NCBI RefSeq assembly: GCF_001687545.1
Contig: NZ_CP016545.1
Location: 2,403,001-2,467,000, forward strand
From: Paraurantiacibacter namhicola
GTDB taxonomy: Bacteria; Pseudomonadota; Alphaproteobacteria; Sphingomonadales; Sphingomonadaceae
Length of the DNA stretch: 64,000 bases
Direction: 5' to 3'
Position 1 is the first letter of the stretch, and every line of letters begins with the position of its first letter. Below are positions 25,664 through 35,202 of the stretch, in pieces. Made by a program: the position numbers and the translations under genes. The notes under the pieces are model-generated. The model worked only from the letters and a program-made list of their open reading frames with translations, did no database searches and was not told the origin of the DNA.

Positions 25664-26925
25664 CGGACCTCTCCCGCAGGAGTTCCCAGGAAGATGAGGC
25701 GTGCAGCGGCCTTGCTCCGTTCCTGATAGGCTTGGATTCTCTCCTGCAATAGCGAATCACGCGCCTCGCCCGCCGCAAGGACTTCGATCAGCGGGAAGCG
25801 ACCGTAGCGGTATCCGATCAGCACCAGTCGCAGCGCTTCTTCGGCTTGCGGCAGGGCATTAGCCTCGAGCACTTCGATCCTTCGCTGGCTGGCAAAGTAG
25901 TCTGTACGTGTCTCTGTCACCGCTTGGCGATAGTCGGCTTCCGCCACCCGCAGGCGAGCATGCGCGGCATCGGAATTTGCCTGCGCTGCGGCGATATTGC
26001 CGGCATTGCGATTGCCGAACGGGAACGGGATGGAAACGCCGAGCACGAAGGCCTGGCTGTTGCTTTCCGAAGCGTGCCTGAGCCCCGCCGAAACCGTGAC
26101 ATCCGGATACCTAAAGCTCGTCTCGCGGGTAATCGCGGCGCTGGCCAATTCGCTTTCCGCTACGGCGATGGCCAGTGGCAGGCCGTTGTAATCCGTGGCC
26201 AAATCATAAGGGGGCCGGATCTCGGGAAAGTCCGCAGGAACTGTCCCGGCCCAAGGCCCTGGCATCAACGCGCCCAAAGCTTCGCGTGCAGTTGCGCTGC
26301 GGGCCTGTGCCACTTCCAGATCGACTTTCGCATCGGCCAGCTCCGCCTCCGCACGCATGGCGCGCAGAGGAGGTTCCCGTCCCGCTTCGACCAGCACACG
26401 CGCAATGCGCGCCAATTCTGCCTTCCGATCGAGGATTTCGCCTGCCAGTCGTACCATGGCCTGCGCGGCAACGGCGTCGACATACCGTTCGCGCACTGCA
26501 AGCGCCAATTCGGCTCTGGCATATTCTTCGAGCAGACCGGCTGTCCTGACATTGGCGCTCGCGTAGCCGACCCGGGCATCCCGCTTCCCACCAAGTTCGA
26601 ATGTTTGCGCGTAGCCAAGCGTGTACTCGGTGGCTCGCAATCCGTTGAAAGCCCCTGTTCCGGCGAAGTTCTCGGCATCGAAGGTGAGTTCCGGCCACGG
26701 GCCCTGGCGTGCCTGGTCGACGAGCGCTTCAGCCGCGCGAACATCCGCCTTGGGGCCGATGAGCCGTGGATTTGCAGTCGTTTCGACGGGAATATCAGCA
26801 ACGCCGGCCTGTAGCAGCGCATCGTCGAGCGACATGACGCCAGTGGGTTCAGCTTGAACGGCGCCTGCCGTCCAAACCAAAGCGAGCGCACCCAGCGGGG
26901 CGCTGCGCCACAAATCTGTAAACAT
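25660..26925 (-). CDS. czcC: TolC-family outer membrane channel, CzcC type
   Basis: 421 residues. A signal peptide (GALALVWTAGAVQAEP) is followed by two repeats of outer-membrane efflux protein helices, for example QARQGPWPELTFDAENFAGT, then SEARLRVAEADYRQAV-type coils in the second half. A FELGGKRDARVGYA segment is common in CzcC proteins. AAGGAAA precedes the ATG. It is the first large gene of the operon and overlaps czcB by four bases. Confidence 0.9.
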   Translation of the reverse strand: MFTDLWRSAPLGALALVWTAGAVQAEPTGVMSLDDALLQAGVADIPVETTANPRLIGPKADVRAAEALVDQARQGPWPELTFDAENFAGTGAFNGLRATEYTLGYAQTFELGGKRDARVGYASANVRTAGLLEEYARAELALAVRERYVDAVAAQAMVRLAGEILDRKAELARIARVLVEAGREPPLRAMRAEAELADAKVDLEVAQARSATAREALGALMPGPWAGTVPADFPEIRPPYDLATDYNGLPLAIAVAESELASAAITRETSFRYPDVTVSAGLRHASESNSQAFVLGVSIPFPFGNRNAGNIAAAQANSDAAHARLRVAEADYRQAVTETRTDYFASQRRIEVLEANALPQAEEALRLVLIGYRYGRFPLIEVLAAGEARDSLLQERIQAYQERSKAAARLIFLGTPAGEVR

Positions 26926-26983
26926 AGGGAAATTTCCTTATCTGATATGACGGACAGCTGCGCGCAGGCAGCCGAAGGTCAAA

Positions 26984-27346
26984 TCAGATACGAGGAGGTC
27001 TTTTGGGACCGTCGCCAGTCAGCGAACGATAGGCCGGTGCCGACCCGATGCGCCAGGTACCCGGGTGCGAGGCAAAATGCATGGCGGAATTCTGGCCGGG
27101 CAACGCGCTTGATGTGTGATGGCAATGGCCATGCGCGCAGGAGGAGTGTTGTTCTGGGGCCTCGGGAAATTCTCCGTCACCGGCGATATCGCCAGGGCTG
27201 GCTGCATTGTCCGAAAGCTCGGTCACGTCATGGCCCACGAATTCGGATGCACAGGCAGACGCATCGACCGCCGCGGCCACAAGCATGGTGGCGGCGCACA
27301 GACAGGCCATCAAATTGAGCCAAACGCTGTGGATCGAATGTTGCAT
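26984..27346 (-). CDS. Small His/Cys-rich exported protein upstream of czcC (CzcI-like)
   Basis: 120 residues from the ATG; a GTG two codons upstream is an alternative. A signal peptide (LNLMACLCAATMLVAAAVDA) leads to a mature protein with a metal-ligand cluster HSSCAHGHCHH and further Cys and His residues. Similar small exported proteins precede czcCBA operons (CzcI-like) and are thought to bind metal or modulate expression. Here the assignment rests on position, size and composition, since no strict family motif was seen. It lies 58 bases upstream of czcC on the same strand and is probably the first gene of the operon. Confidence 0.65.
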   Translation of the reverse strand: MQHSIHSVWLNLMACLCAATMLVAAAVDASACASEFVGHDVTELSDNAASPGDIAGDGEFPEAPEQHSSCAHGHCHHTSSALPGQNSAMHFASHPGTWRIGSAPAYRSLTGDGPKRPPRI

Positions 27347-27352
27347 GCGCAC

Positions 27353-28024
27353 ACAGGCTGGCCGGAATCGTCCGAGCTTACAAGGTCAATTTCAAATACA
27401 ATCCAGCTTCTTGGCAAGTTCCCCTCGGGTGCTGGAGTATCCTTGCGATCAAGAATCGCATTGCCGATTGCCCGCTGCGCATGTCCGCCTGCGCGACAGC
27501 GGACAGGTGGCCTCGAGGACCGTCCCTTACCGTCCGTTTCTGTTCGGGTGTGCGCAGCCGCCGATGTCCAGCTCGCGCGCGGATTGTAAACAGTCGGCTG
27601 GAAATTGTGACATCATACTATCATTGTATTGCGCTATGTGTCTTGCCGGACTTGTTCGGTGGAGCTAATGGCCGACCGTCCTGGAGCTTCAGATTCTCGC
27701 GCGATCCGCGGGCGTGTGGCTCGCGGCTCGGTGTGTCATCGCGGCGTTTCCCCTCGTCCGGGCCGAGATGTCTTTCGGGCGTAAGCGCCGTCCGAATGGC
27801 GTTAAATGTGATGCCTCCAGCAAAACATCCCTCCACTGGCTGGCTGCACCAACTACGGCAAACCAGGTAGCTGCGCCGATGCGGACCGTCGGCAACTTGG
27901 GGACCGGTCAACGCCGTGTCATTAATGTCCGCTTTTGGGCCCGTCGCTCAGGTCGCCGAATAACTGAGAATGGGGCGCAATCCAGTGATGTCACTTTTAC
28001 GAAAAGCTACTGAGTTGCCAGTCG
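27353..28024. other. About 670 bases without a convincing gene
   Basis: Six-frame reading gives only short overlapping frames with no recognisable motif or ribosome site. The left part must contain the promoter of the czc operon, read leftwards. The right part follows the stop of the type III restriction gene. No terminator, repeat or RNA structure was recognised. A frame at 27621-27911 on the minus strand has a composition unlike the neighbouring proteins and is not called. Confidence 0.5.
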
Positions 28025-30724
28025 CTATGTCTTTGTCGAGATTGCAAGCTTGATCTGTTCGCGGACGTCCATTCCAGCGACCGACTTTTCCGCCAGCACG
28101 TACACACCTCGGCCATCGCTCGCGCGTTGCCATAATTGCCCGATCGCGCGTTTTGCGAGGGACTGATCGACCAGGTGAGCACCCTTGTACTCGACTACCA
28201 GGATGCGGTCATCCTTCAGCTTCGCAACGAAGTCAGGGTAGGTCCAATTCCCGCCGTGGGCCACCGGCAAACGGAAAGCATTGGGATGGCCTGCCACGTT
28301 TCGAACCCAGTATTCGATCTCGTCAGTCGCGTCGATGAGCTGCGCGGCCTTGAATTCATCACCATCTGCTCCGTCATCACCCTTGCCATCGAAGCGCGGC
28401 ACGCGGTCAGGACCCAGAAAGTGTTTTGCGAAGGTGTATTTCGTGCCCCGGTATGTCGGCACGCCGTCAAACATCCCTTCGAAGAAGCGGAAGCCGTTCT
28501 CGAACGAAACCGCGACATCCGCATCGGGACCGAACAGGCATGCCTGATAGGCATTCTGCTTTGCCGCCTGCCGCAGGGCGTCGATCCTCTCATCCAGTTT
28601 GCGCGCGAGGATGAAACGGCACCGCATCAGGGCGGCAAGCGGAATATTCCGTGCGCCGACAAGGTATCTTACTACACTCGAAAGCCATTCGACCTTCTCG
28701 CTGTCAGGAATATCGATCGCGCGGATTTGCCGGGCGAGTAGGGCGACCAACCCAGCCTCGCTCCACCCCTCCACATCGATATCGAGCAACAATTGGTCGG
28801 ACTGGTCTGTGGGCCTCAAGGTCAGGTGATTGCCGTCCAGATCGATTTCGAACCCATCTTCGGTCACGCTGACGTCGAATTCATCCTTCCCGAGCTGGAC
28901 CGATGCATCCTTCAACGACCAATCAAAATACTCCGTGAACCGTTCTGTGTCCGCCGGAAACAGGTCGCCTTGCACATGGGCCATGAGAGCCGGAGCAACG
29001 AATGATGCTCCTCTTTCGGCAGGCGAGGCGGAAAGCGCATATTCTGCGTGATAGCTCGCAACTTTTTCCCGGACGCGATTGGCTGCTTCTTCGGGTAGCT
29101 CAGCCGCGACCCGCTCCAACTGCTCATCGCTGACGAAGCCCGTGACAACAACCTCTGCCTTGCCGGCGTCGCTCTTGGTCACGGTCAGCCGATCCGACGA
29201 TGCAGCCCGCGCCCTTTCAAGCGCTTCCTCATTTGCCGCGACCTCGATGCGCGCCGTCGGTCTCGGCCTGCGCTGGGGTGCCCAAAGGCCGTCTGTGTCA
29301 TCGGAACCGAATTGCGGGTCGGCTTCGATGTTCGCTTCAGCTTCGGTTTCTTCAAAACCCATTTCCACCAAACGATCGCGCAAGGCCGTCGCGGCTTCGG
29401 CGAAGCTCTTGCTGACGAGGTGGGCATACGCCTTGTTGAGCTTCGGCGATTTGCGCCGCTTCGCATACGGCATGCGCAAAACTCGCCCAAGCAGCTGTTC
29501 CGCATCGGTCGAACTCTTGATGTTCGCGACCGAGCAGAAGACGTAAGCGAAAGAGCAATCCCAGCCTTCCTTCAATGCTTCCTTCGTGATCACAAATTCA
29601 ATCAAGGGGTCAGCATCAGGGTCGAACAGATCGATGCCGTCCAGTTCGCGCTGTTCTCCGGTTGCAATGGCGATGCTGCTTTCGTCGATACCGTGTACGT
29701 CGATCAGGTGCTGCTTGAGCACGTCCACGGTCACATCCTGACCCTTGTCCTGCGCCTGGAACAGGACGATCGGGCGGATATACCCCTCGCGGTCCCGTTC
29801 GGCCTCTTCCGCCAGTTCTGCACGTTTGGCGATGGCGGCCGTGACAGCGGCTTCCCACGTCTGCTGCTCGCCAAGGCGCACGGGCAGCTTAATCATCTGC
29901 TCGTTCTTAAGCTCCAGCGCACTGACGGCGTGCAAGATGTTGCTCTTCTTGTGCGGGGTGGCCGTGAATTCGATGACGGCGGCCGGGTTTACCCGTGACT
30001 GCATCTCGCGCGAGAGACCGGTGACGGCCTTATGCGCCTCATCCACGATCATCAGCGGGCGGTGCAAGTGCATGAGGTTGGCGAAGCTGTACCGGATGTC
30101 TGCCGGATCGCCGCCGACCTTCTTGGCTACTTCCTCACCCAGAGGTTCCAAACCGGGAGTGCGTCTGTCCACGCCGGTGAAAAATTTCTCCAAGTTCTCA
30201 TCATGGGCATAGACCTTGCGGCCATCGGTGCTCTTGACCCGGAGGTTCTGGATGGTGCCAACGAATACGCACAGGTGCTGACCGAGGTCATGCTTCGCCA
30301 GGCGCCTGAAATCCGCCATGTCGAAGACCCGCACCGGCTCGCCGAAATGTTGGGCCAGCGCCTTGCGATAGGGATGGCGCGGATTCTGCAGGGCTTCGGC
30401 GGTCTGCTTCCTGATTGTGGTCGATGGCACCAGCCACAGCACAACGGGATACTCCTGCCCGATGTAATCTTCTGCAGCAGCGGCGATGGAATGCGCGGCC
30501 AGCACCGTTTTCCCGCCGCCGGTGGGAAGGCGGAGGCAGACATACGGCAGTTCTTCGTCACCCAGCAAAGGGGTGTAGCTGCCACCATAGCCGCGCAGGC
30601 GTTTCGCCTGTTCGGGTTCCTGCGTAATCGCCTCGTAGGCTGCTTTCGGGCCGCGTATACGAGCATCGCGCAGGAAGCGCCGGAGGATGGCGAGCGTTTC
30701 GCGCTGATAGGTCTTGAGTTCCAT
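28025..30724 (-). CDS. res: Type III restriction-modification system, Res helicase/nuclease subunit
   Basis: 899 residues from MELKTYQRETLAILRRFLRD. Superfamily 2 helicase motifs are in order: Walker A LRLPTGGGKTVLAAHS, Walker B MIVDEAHKAV, motif III EFTATPHKKS, and motif VI within DAEQLLGRVLRMPYAKR. The C-terminus carries a PD-(D/E)xK nuclease (YPDFVAKL, then ILVVEYKGAHL). It acts with Mod to translocate along and cleave unmethylated DNA. The start is taken where the ATG overlaps the mod stop; the frame is open about 130 codons further upstream but that part is antisense-like. Located in the island as defence cargo. Confidence 0.92.
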   Translation of the reverse strand: MELKTYQRETLAILRRFLRDARIRGPKAAYEAITQEPEQAKRLRGYGGSYTPLLGDEELPYVCLRLPTGGGKTVLAAHSIAAAAEDYIGQEYPVVLWLVPSTTIRKQTAEALQNPRHPYRKALAQHFGEPVRVFDMADFRRLAKHDLGQHLCVFVGTIQNLRVKSTDGRKVYAHDENLEKFFTGVDRRTPGLEPLGEEVAKKVGGDPADIRYSFANLMHLHRPLMIVDEAHKAVTGLSREMQSRVNPAAVIEFTATPHKKSNILHAVSALELKNEQMIKLPVRLGEQQTWEAAVTAAIAKRAELAEEAERDREGYIRPIVLFQAQDKGQDVTVDVLKQHLIDVHGIDESSIAIATGEQRELDGIDLFDPDADPLIEFVITKEALKEGWDCSFAYVFCSVANIKSSTDAEQLLGRVLRMPYAKRRKSPKLNKAYAHLVSKSFAEAATALRDRLVEMGFEETEAEANIEADPQFGSDDTDGLWAPQRRPRPTARIEVAANEEALERARAASSDRLTVTKSDAGKAEVVVTGFVSDEQLERVAAELPEEAANRVREKVASYHAEYALSASPAERGASFVAPALMAHVQGDLFPADTERFTEYFDWSLKDASVQLGKDEFDVSVTEDGFEIDLDGNHLTLRPTDQSDQLLLDIDVEGWSEAGLVALLARQIRAIDIPDSEKVEWLSSVVRYLVGARNIPLAALMRCRFILARKLDERIDALRQAAKQNAYQACLFGPDADVAVSFENGFRFFEGMFDGVPTYRGTKYTFAKHFLGPDRVPRFDGKGDDGADGDEFKAAQLIDATDEIEYWVRNVAGHPNAFRLPVAHGGNWTYPDFVAKLKDDRILVVEYKGAHLVDQSLAKRAIGQLWQRASDGRGVYVLAEKSVAGMDVREQIKLAISTKT

Positions 30725-32343
30725 CAGCGCGCCTTCACATCGTAAGGTGTCTGGCGGAAAGTGATGCCTTCGCGCTTGCGCGCCTCTTCGCCCAGACGGC
30801 TCGCCTCGCCATAGACGATCAGCGGTCCTTCGAAGCCGCCCGCCGCCTGCCGGATGGCAGACAGGGTCTTGCGGGTCAGGACATTGCCGCCCGATACGCT
30901 CTTGTCCCCCAAGATGCCGTTGTAGAGCAGGGCAATGCCCTTCCCCTCGTGCACTCCAAGGAATGGCGAGGCAGCCTCCTTCGCAAGCGGAGCACCCGTT
31001 TCGGCAAACCAGACATGGGCAGCGAGCGGCGCGAACTTGATGCCGGGCGAAATGGAGCCATCCGGCGTGAAAACTTCGCATCCGAGGCGGTAGAACGCGA
31101 ACTCGCCGCCGCCTTTCCAACCTTCCAGCTTGCTGATCCCTGAGGCATCATTCTGACATACCTTTACAAGCCTCTTGTGGCAGTGGGTTTCAGCCTGCTG
31201 CCCCCTTTCAATACCAATGAGCCTGCGCCTCATCTTCATCGCGACCGCTGCCGTAGTGCCCGAGCCTAGAAAGCTATCTAGAACCAGATCTCCAGGAACA
31301 GTGATAAGCTGCAAACATCGGCGTATTAACTTCTCCGGTTTCTTTCCCTTTTTGAGCCGCACACCGCCTTCCCCTGCAATACCCTCCCAAGATATGTCAT
31401 CCCAGATATTGGTGAGCATCCTAGCTGGCGTTTGGACTCCGTCGATTTCGTGTATATTCTTGTCATAGGTCAAAACTTGCTGGCCATCTAGCACTATGAC
31501 ATCGTCGTGGTTTACCCGAGCCATCTTTAGGACTTGCCCTTTTCGCTCCAGAGACTTGTATTTTAGATTGACGATGTCCTCTCCAGCTCCGCTATCGCTG
31601 ATCTCTGCCAAACGCATAAGATGCTTAGCGTTGTCTACGTAGAACTTTTTCAGTGCGTTAGATGGAGAAAGACGTCCCGCATCTTCCTTCAAATATTGAT
31701 TGATCCTTTTGGTTGCAGACTCAATATTCCACTCCCTTGGATCATCGTCAGGGTTATTGATCCATTTCTTGTAAGCAGTGTCTGGTTCTCTAGCCGTCCA
31801 TACTCTGCGTTGAGGCATTTTTGGCTTGTCCTTTGCATACCACAGCAGATATTCTGATGCTTTGAATACACCAGGATTGACCGTGCTGAACGCAGAAGGA
31901 GAGCGTGCTTTTATCGAAATACGCGAGACAAAATTGTCTCGGCCAAATATTTCATCCAAAATGACCTTGGCATAGTCCAGTTCGTTGTCGTCTAGGTGTA
32001 CAAACAAGGCACCATCGTCTTTTAACAAGTCTCGAAGAAGTTCAATTCGCGGGAACATCATCTGCAGCCAGAGAGCATGCTTCCAACTGTCATCATAGTT
32101 CTCGAACTCCTTTCCCGTACCAAAAGGCGGATCGATGTAGATGCATTTTACCTGGCCGCGATAATACGGCAGGAGAGCTTTGAGGGCCTCCAGATTGTCG
32201 CCCTGGATGAGCATGTTGCCGCCATAGCTGCCGTCGCCCGGATCGCCGTGGCTGAGCGCGTCGTCACGCTCCAGCAGCTTGTAAGGCACGCGGTCCGCCG
32301 CCTTCAGGTCCTGCTCGCGCGTCAACCAAGATAAAATCGGCAT
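30724..32343 (-). CDS. mod: Type III restriction-modification system, Mod DNA methyltransferase
   Basis: 539 residues from MPILSWLTREQDLKAADRVP, with a GAGG-containing ribosome site upstream; the frame is open 64 codons further but that part is unlike the family. The catalytic DPPF motif in YIDPPFGTGKEFENYDDSW precedes the SAM-binding FLGSGTTAAVAM, the beta-class order of type III N6-adenine or N4-cytosine methylases. The region between the motifs (target recognition) is visibly AT-richer than either flank. Mod specifies the recognition sequence, and res follows with an ATG overlapping this stop. Confidence 0.93.
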   Translation of the reverse strand: MPILSWLTREQDLKAADRVPYKLLERDDALSHGDPGDGSYGGNMLIQGDNLEALKALLPYYRGQVKCIYIDPPFGTGKEFENYDDSWKHALWLQMMFPRIELLRDLLKDDGALFVHLDDNELDYAKVILDEIFGRDNFVSRISIKARSPSAFSTVNPGVFKASEYLLWYAKDKPKMPQRRVWTAREPDTAYKKWINNPDDDPREWNIESATKRINQYLKEDAGRLSPSNALKKFYVDNAKHLMRLAEISDSGAGEDIVNLKYKSLERKGQVLKMARVNHDDVIVLDGQQVLTYDKNIHEIDGVQTPARMLTNIWDDISWEGIAGEGGVRLKKGKKPEKLIRRCLQLITVPGDLVLDSFLGSGTTAAVAMKMRRRLIGIERGQQAETHCHKRLVKVCQNDASGISKLEGWKGGGEFAFYRLGCEVFTPDGSISPGIKFAPLAAHVWFAETGAPLAKEAASPFLGVHEGKGIALLYNGILGDKSVSGGNVLTRKTLSAIRQAAGGFEGPLIVYGEASRLGEEARKREGITFRQTPYDVKAR

Positions 32344-32368
32344 TGGACCCCTCTTTTTGCCTCCAGCA

Positions 32369-33676
32369 TCACGCGTTCGCGCATCCCGGCGAGCGGTGCA
32401 AGTCCGGCTTGCAAAGCATATGGAGATGGCGCGCTCTGCTTGCGTCGATCCGGCTAACGATCTCCTGCCAGTTTGCCTTGAATTCTTCAGGTCCGTAGTC
32501 CGTGCAGACGGGCTTGCTTGCGCGAGTTGCCACAAGCTTGCGCCTCCAAGTCGCTCGCAGACTCCGGCCGAAATCGCCTACGGCATGCGCCGCACCTATC
32601 AGGGAAAGCTGTGACCAGGCATGAAGCGAGAAGAGCGCATCTTCGGCAGAAAATGACCATCGATCGCGTTGGAAGTCGGCTTTGCCCACATCCAGCTTCT
32701 TGGCCGCAACAACCTTTGTTATGTAGGTGCTGATGTTCTCGGCATGCAGACGCTGGTCCCCAGGCAGTTTTCCGCGAAGTGTCACACCTTTCGGTAAGCT
32801 GGATTCGCGACCGATGAACTCGTCCATCTTTTCGGCGGTGGAGCGGAGTCTCAGGTTTTTTTCCGGCGGACCCACTACGATCCCATGAATGTGGAACGCG
32901 ATCACCTCATCAACGGAGCCTTCTTGGCATATGAAGTCGATATCCGGCATGAGCACACCTTCGACGCCAAATGCCCCCATCGCAGCAACAGCTTCGAGAA
33001 ACGAAGTTTGAACATTGCGGAGCCTGGTACCTTTTTCGATCTCACCGTTTTTGAAGCTGAAGGTGATGAGAAAGGGTGGGCGGGTTTCGCCCAGCAAGTT
33101 GTTGAAGTGGAGTTGCGTGGCAGCCTGCATGCATCGAAGGGAGTTCAGCCGTGCATGCAGGTAAGAACATGGCGTTGAGGAACTCACCTGCACGGCACCT
33201 CCAAGCTGGTCGTGGATAAACTTTCGCAGGTGAGGTGGGAGTTCCTGGTATACCTTAGATTGATTGATGAGGGAGCCGGTATGTCGAACAGCTTCCACAC
33301 TGATTGGTAGTCCGTGTCTGTATCTGTGAATTGCCATGTTGAAACCTGATAAACTTCGAGTTGCGAAAAGTGGTTGAACAACACCCACGCGCGCATAATG
33401 CGCGAGGCGGAAGTGCCCACTCATCCCCGGGGCGAGGTGGTCGTTACCGAGGGTGAGCGTGTGGATGCGGCGAACAATTAGTTCGGTGGAATTCGCAACT
33501 CGGCCCAAAACGACGATTTTCTTGGATTTGCGACAAGACGCCCCAAAGTCGGGATGAATCGAAACGGGCTTTTTCCGAGCCAATTTTCTTAGGCAGGGTT
33601 GAAATTTCCGGTTCGTTTGCACACATGCACCCTCCAGCGACAAACGCGCTGCCTCAATATGGGGTGGCGGGCGCAC
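32369..33676 (-). CDS. Putative HUH-endonuclease replication protein of the island
   Basis: 435 residues, not recognised as a named family, but the three rolling-circle Rep motifs occur in order with normal spacing. Motif I is PFLITFSF (about 201-208), motif II is FHIHGIVVG with His262 and His264 (the HUH pair), and motif III is STYITKVVAAK with Tyr318 as candidate nucleophile and Lys321. The N-terminal 180 residues are basic, and the C-terminus has no helicase. Such proteins nick one strand at an origin or transfer origin. The gene lies between the excisionase-like gene and mod, where element replication genes are expected. The start is uncertain (a GTG 18 codons in is possible). Confidence 0.55.
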   Translation of the reverse strand: MRPPPHIEAARLSLEGACVQTNRKFQPCLRKLARKKPVSIHPDFGASCRKSKKIVVLGRVANSTELIVRRIHTLTLGNDHLAPGMSGHFRLAHYARVGVVQPLFATRSLSGFNMAIHRYRHGLPISVEAVRHTGSLINQSKVYQELPPHLRKFIHDQLGGAVQVSSSTPCSYLHARLNSLRCMQAATQLHFNNLLGETRPPFLITFSFKNGEIEKGTRLRNVQTSFLEAVAAMGAFGVEGVLMPDIDFICQEGSVDEVIAFHIHGIVVGPPEKNLRLRSTAEKMDEFIGRESSLPKGVTLRGKLPGDQRLHAENISTYITKVVAAKKLDVGKADFQRDRWSFSAEDALFSLHAWSQLSLIGAAHAVGDFGRSLRATWRRKLVATRASKPVCTDYGPEEFKANWQEIVSRIDASRARHLHMLCKPDLHRSPGCANA

Positions 33677-33732
33677 CCAATTGAAGTTTTTGGCGTGTGA
33701 GGTGTGTTGTGTCGTTCATAGTCTCGGAAATT

Positions 33733-33972
33733 ATGGCCAACTGGATTGGCAACGACGCCGTTCGCAAGAGCCGTGCGGTAAAAGGTGCCGAAACGGAACC
33801 AATCACCGTGAGCATTTCTGATGCCCAGAATCTGTTGTCAGTGGGGCGTTCTACGGTCTTCAAGCTTCTCAAGTCCGGCGAGCTGTCATCCTTTCGCTGT
33901 GGCCGTCGAAGGTTGATAGTACTCAACAGCATCCGCGAATACGTTGAGAGCCGGGCGCGATGCTGTGACTGA
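33733..33972 (+). CDS. Excisionase-like helix-turn-helix protein
   Basis: 79 residues from MANWIGNDAV; upstream in-frame starts at 33697 are possible. The segment ITVSISDAQNLLSVGRSTVF, then KLLKSGELSSFRCGRRRLIV, is the MerR-like winged fold of small excisionases and HTH_17 proteins. It lies between the HUH-protein gene, from which it is divergent, and the integrase gene, with which it is convergent. In this position it most likely sets the direction of recombination by the integrase or represses the divergent operon. Confidence 0.8.
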   Translation: MANWIGNDAVRKSRAVKGAETEPITVSISDAQNLLSVGRSTVFKLLKSGELSSFRCGRRRLIVLNSIREYVESRARCCD

Positions 33973-33999
33973 CCTCCTATCGCCACGGGATGGTGTTTA

Positions 34000-35202
34000 T
34001 TACAGGATAAGGCGCTCCAAAGCTGCCTCCGCATCCTCTCGCACCAAGTGTCCATAATGCCGTTCGATCATTGCGACACTAGTACCCGAAAGCTGAGCGA
34101 CGGTAAGCGCCGGTACGCCATGCCGTATGAGGTCCGTGATCACGCTGTGCCGGAGGGTATAAGCCGTTGTGGCCTCAGGCAGCTCAGCTAGACGCGCTGC
34201 GTCCTTAATCGGCCCTTTCCAAGCATCTTTGCTCCAAGCGCGGCCATCCTTGCGTCGGAAAAGAGGCTCCATCGGTCCGCACCCCTCGGCTTGTTTTGCC
34301 AAAAACCGGGATATCGCTTCGGGCAAAGCAATCTGCCTCGTTCGCCCGCTCTTATCCTTCCCGACCGAAATAGTCCTGGTTCGCAGCTCGAGGTCTTTGA
34401 CCTGCAACTGCGCGATTGCACCCGGTCTCAGCGGCAGTTGGCACATTGCGCGAACGAATGGAGCAACTTCCTCGCTAGCGGTCGTCAGCAGCCGCTCACG
34501 TTGATTCCTGTCCAGATAAAGCACCCGCCGTTTGTCTGCGCCTTTATGTGGCTTCAACGCCTCCTGCCACGCAGCATCCGTATTTGGCGCACCCGGATTC
34601 AAGAACTGCCCAAGCGCGGCCCTCAGCGGAACCATGTCACGATTTACAGTCGATGACGCTCTAGGCTTGGTTCGTGTCGGCCCCGCCTTGCTGCGACTGA
34701 TCAATGCGGGAGCGGCTTCCAACCGGTCCCGCCATGCCTGCACATGGTGCCGCCGAAGCTTCGATAGATGCAACGAGGCAATCGGGTCATCGAATACGTG
34801 ACGACGAAACACACCTGCTGCAATTGGGCCGGGATTTCGTTTGAAATAGGCTCTGCATGCATCTTCTACGGTGACGATCGGGTCGGATGTTATACCTCCA
34901 CTTTGTACCCGATCCGCCCAGATCTCGGCATCTCGTCGCGCGGTGGCGAAAACGACATGGCCTTCCAGCTGGCCATAGTCTCCAAGTGGTTGCCGCAAAT
35001 ATTTCTGCCTGTCAGCATCATAGGCGCGAGCGAACCAGTTTCCTTTACCTTGGCCCTTGGCGGGGCGGTAACCCACGAAGGCACCGGACCTTAGCCTCTG
35101 CCAGTGCGGCTCGTCCCCAGGGCGCGGCTTCAACTTCTGCCGGTTTCCTATCTTGCTCAAATCGGTCAATCGGCACGCTTTCGGTATCCATGAAAAATCC
35201 AT
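34000..35202 (-). CDS. int: Tyrosine integrase of the tRNA-Val island
   Basis: 400 residues from the ATG (MDFSWIPKACRLTDLSKIGN); the frame stays open to 35292, into attR. The N-terminal domain includes RPAKGQGKGNWFARAYDADR, an arm-binding-type fold. The catalytic domain shows CQLPLRPGAIAQLQVKDLEL (first Arg), AYTLRHSVITDL (H-x-x-R) and LSGTSVAMIERHYGHLV (Tyr nucleophile). It is transcribed inwards from the right end, 88 bases from the right core repeat. Two 11-bp repeats overlap the proposed start, suggesting that integrase binding also represses its own gene. Confidence 0.93.
   Translation of the reverse strand: MDFSWIPKACRLTDLSKIGNRQKLKPRPGDEPHWQRLRSGAFVGYRPAKGQGKGNWFARAYDADRQKYLRQPLGDYGQLEGHVVFATARRDAEIWADRVQSGGITSDPIVTVEDACRAYFKRNPGPIAAGVFRRHVFDDPIASLHLSKLRRHHVQAWRDRLEAAPALISRSKAGPTRTKPRASSTVNRDMVPLRAALGQFLNPGAPNTDAAWQEALKPHKGADKRRVLYLDRNQRERLLTTASEEVAPFVRAMCQLPLRPGAIAQLQVKDLELRTRTISVGKDKSGRTRQIALPEAISRFLAKQAEGCGPMEPLFRRKDGRAWSKDAWKGPIKDAARLAELPEATTAYTLRHSVITDLIRHGVPALTVAQLSGTSVAMIERHYGHLVREDAEAALERLIL

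Noticed and set aside
27621-27911. A small gene in the gap after the restriction gene
   Set aside because: No ribosome site, no motif, and overlapping alternatives in other frames.
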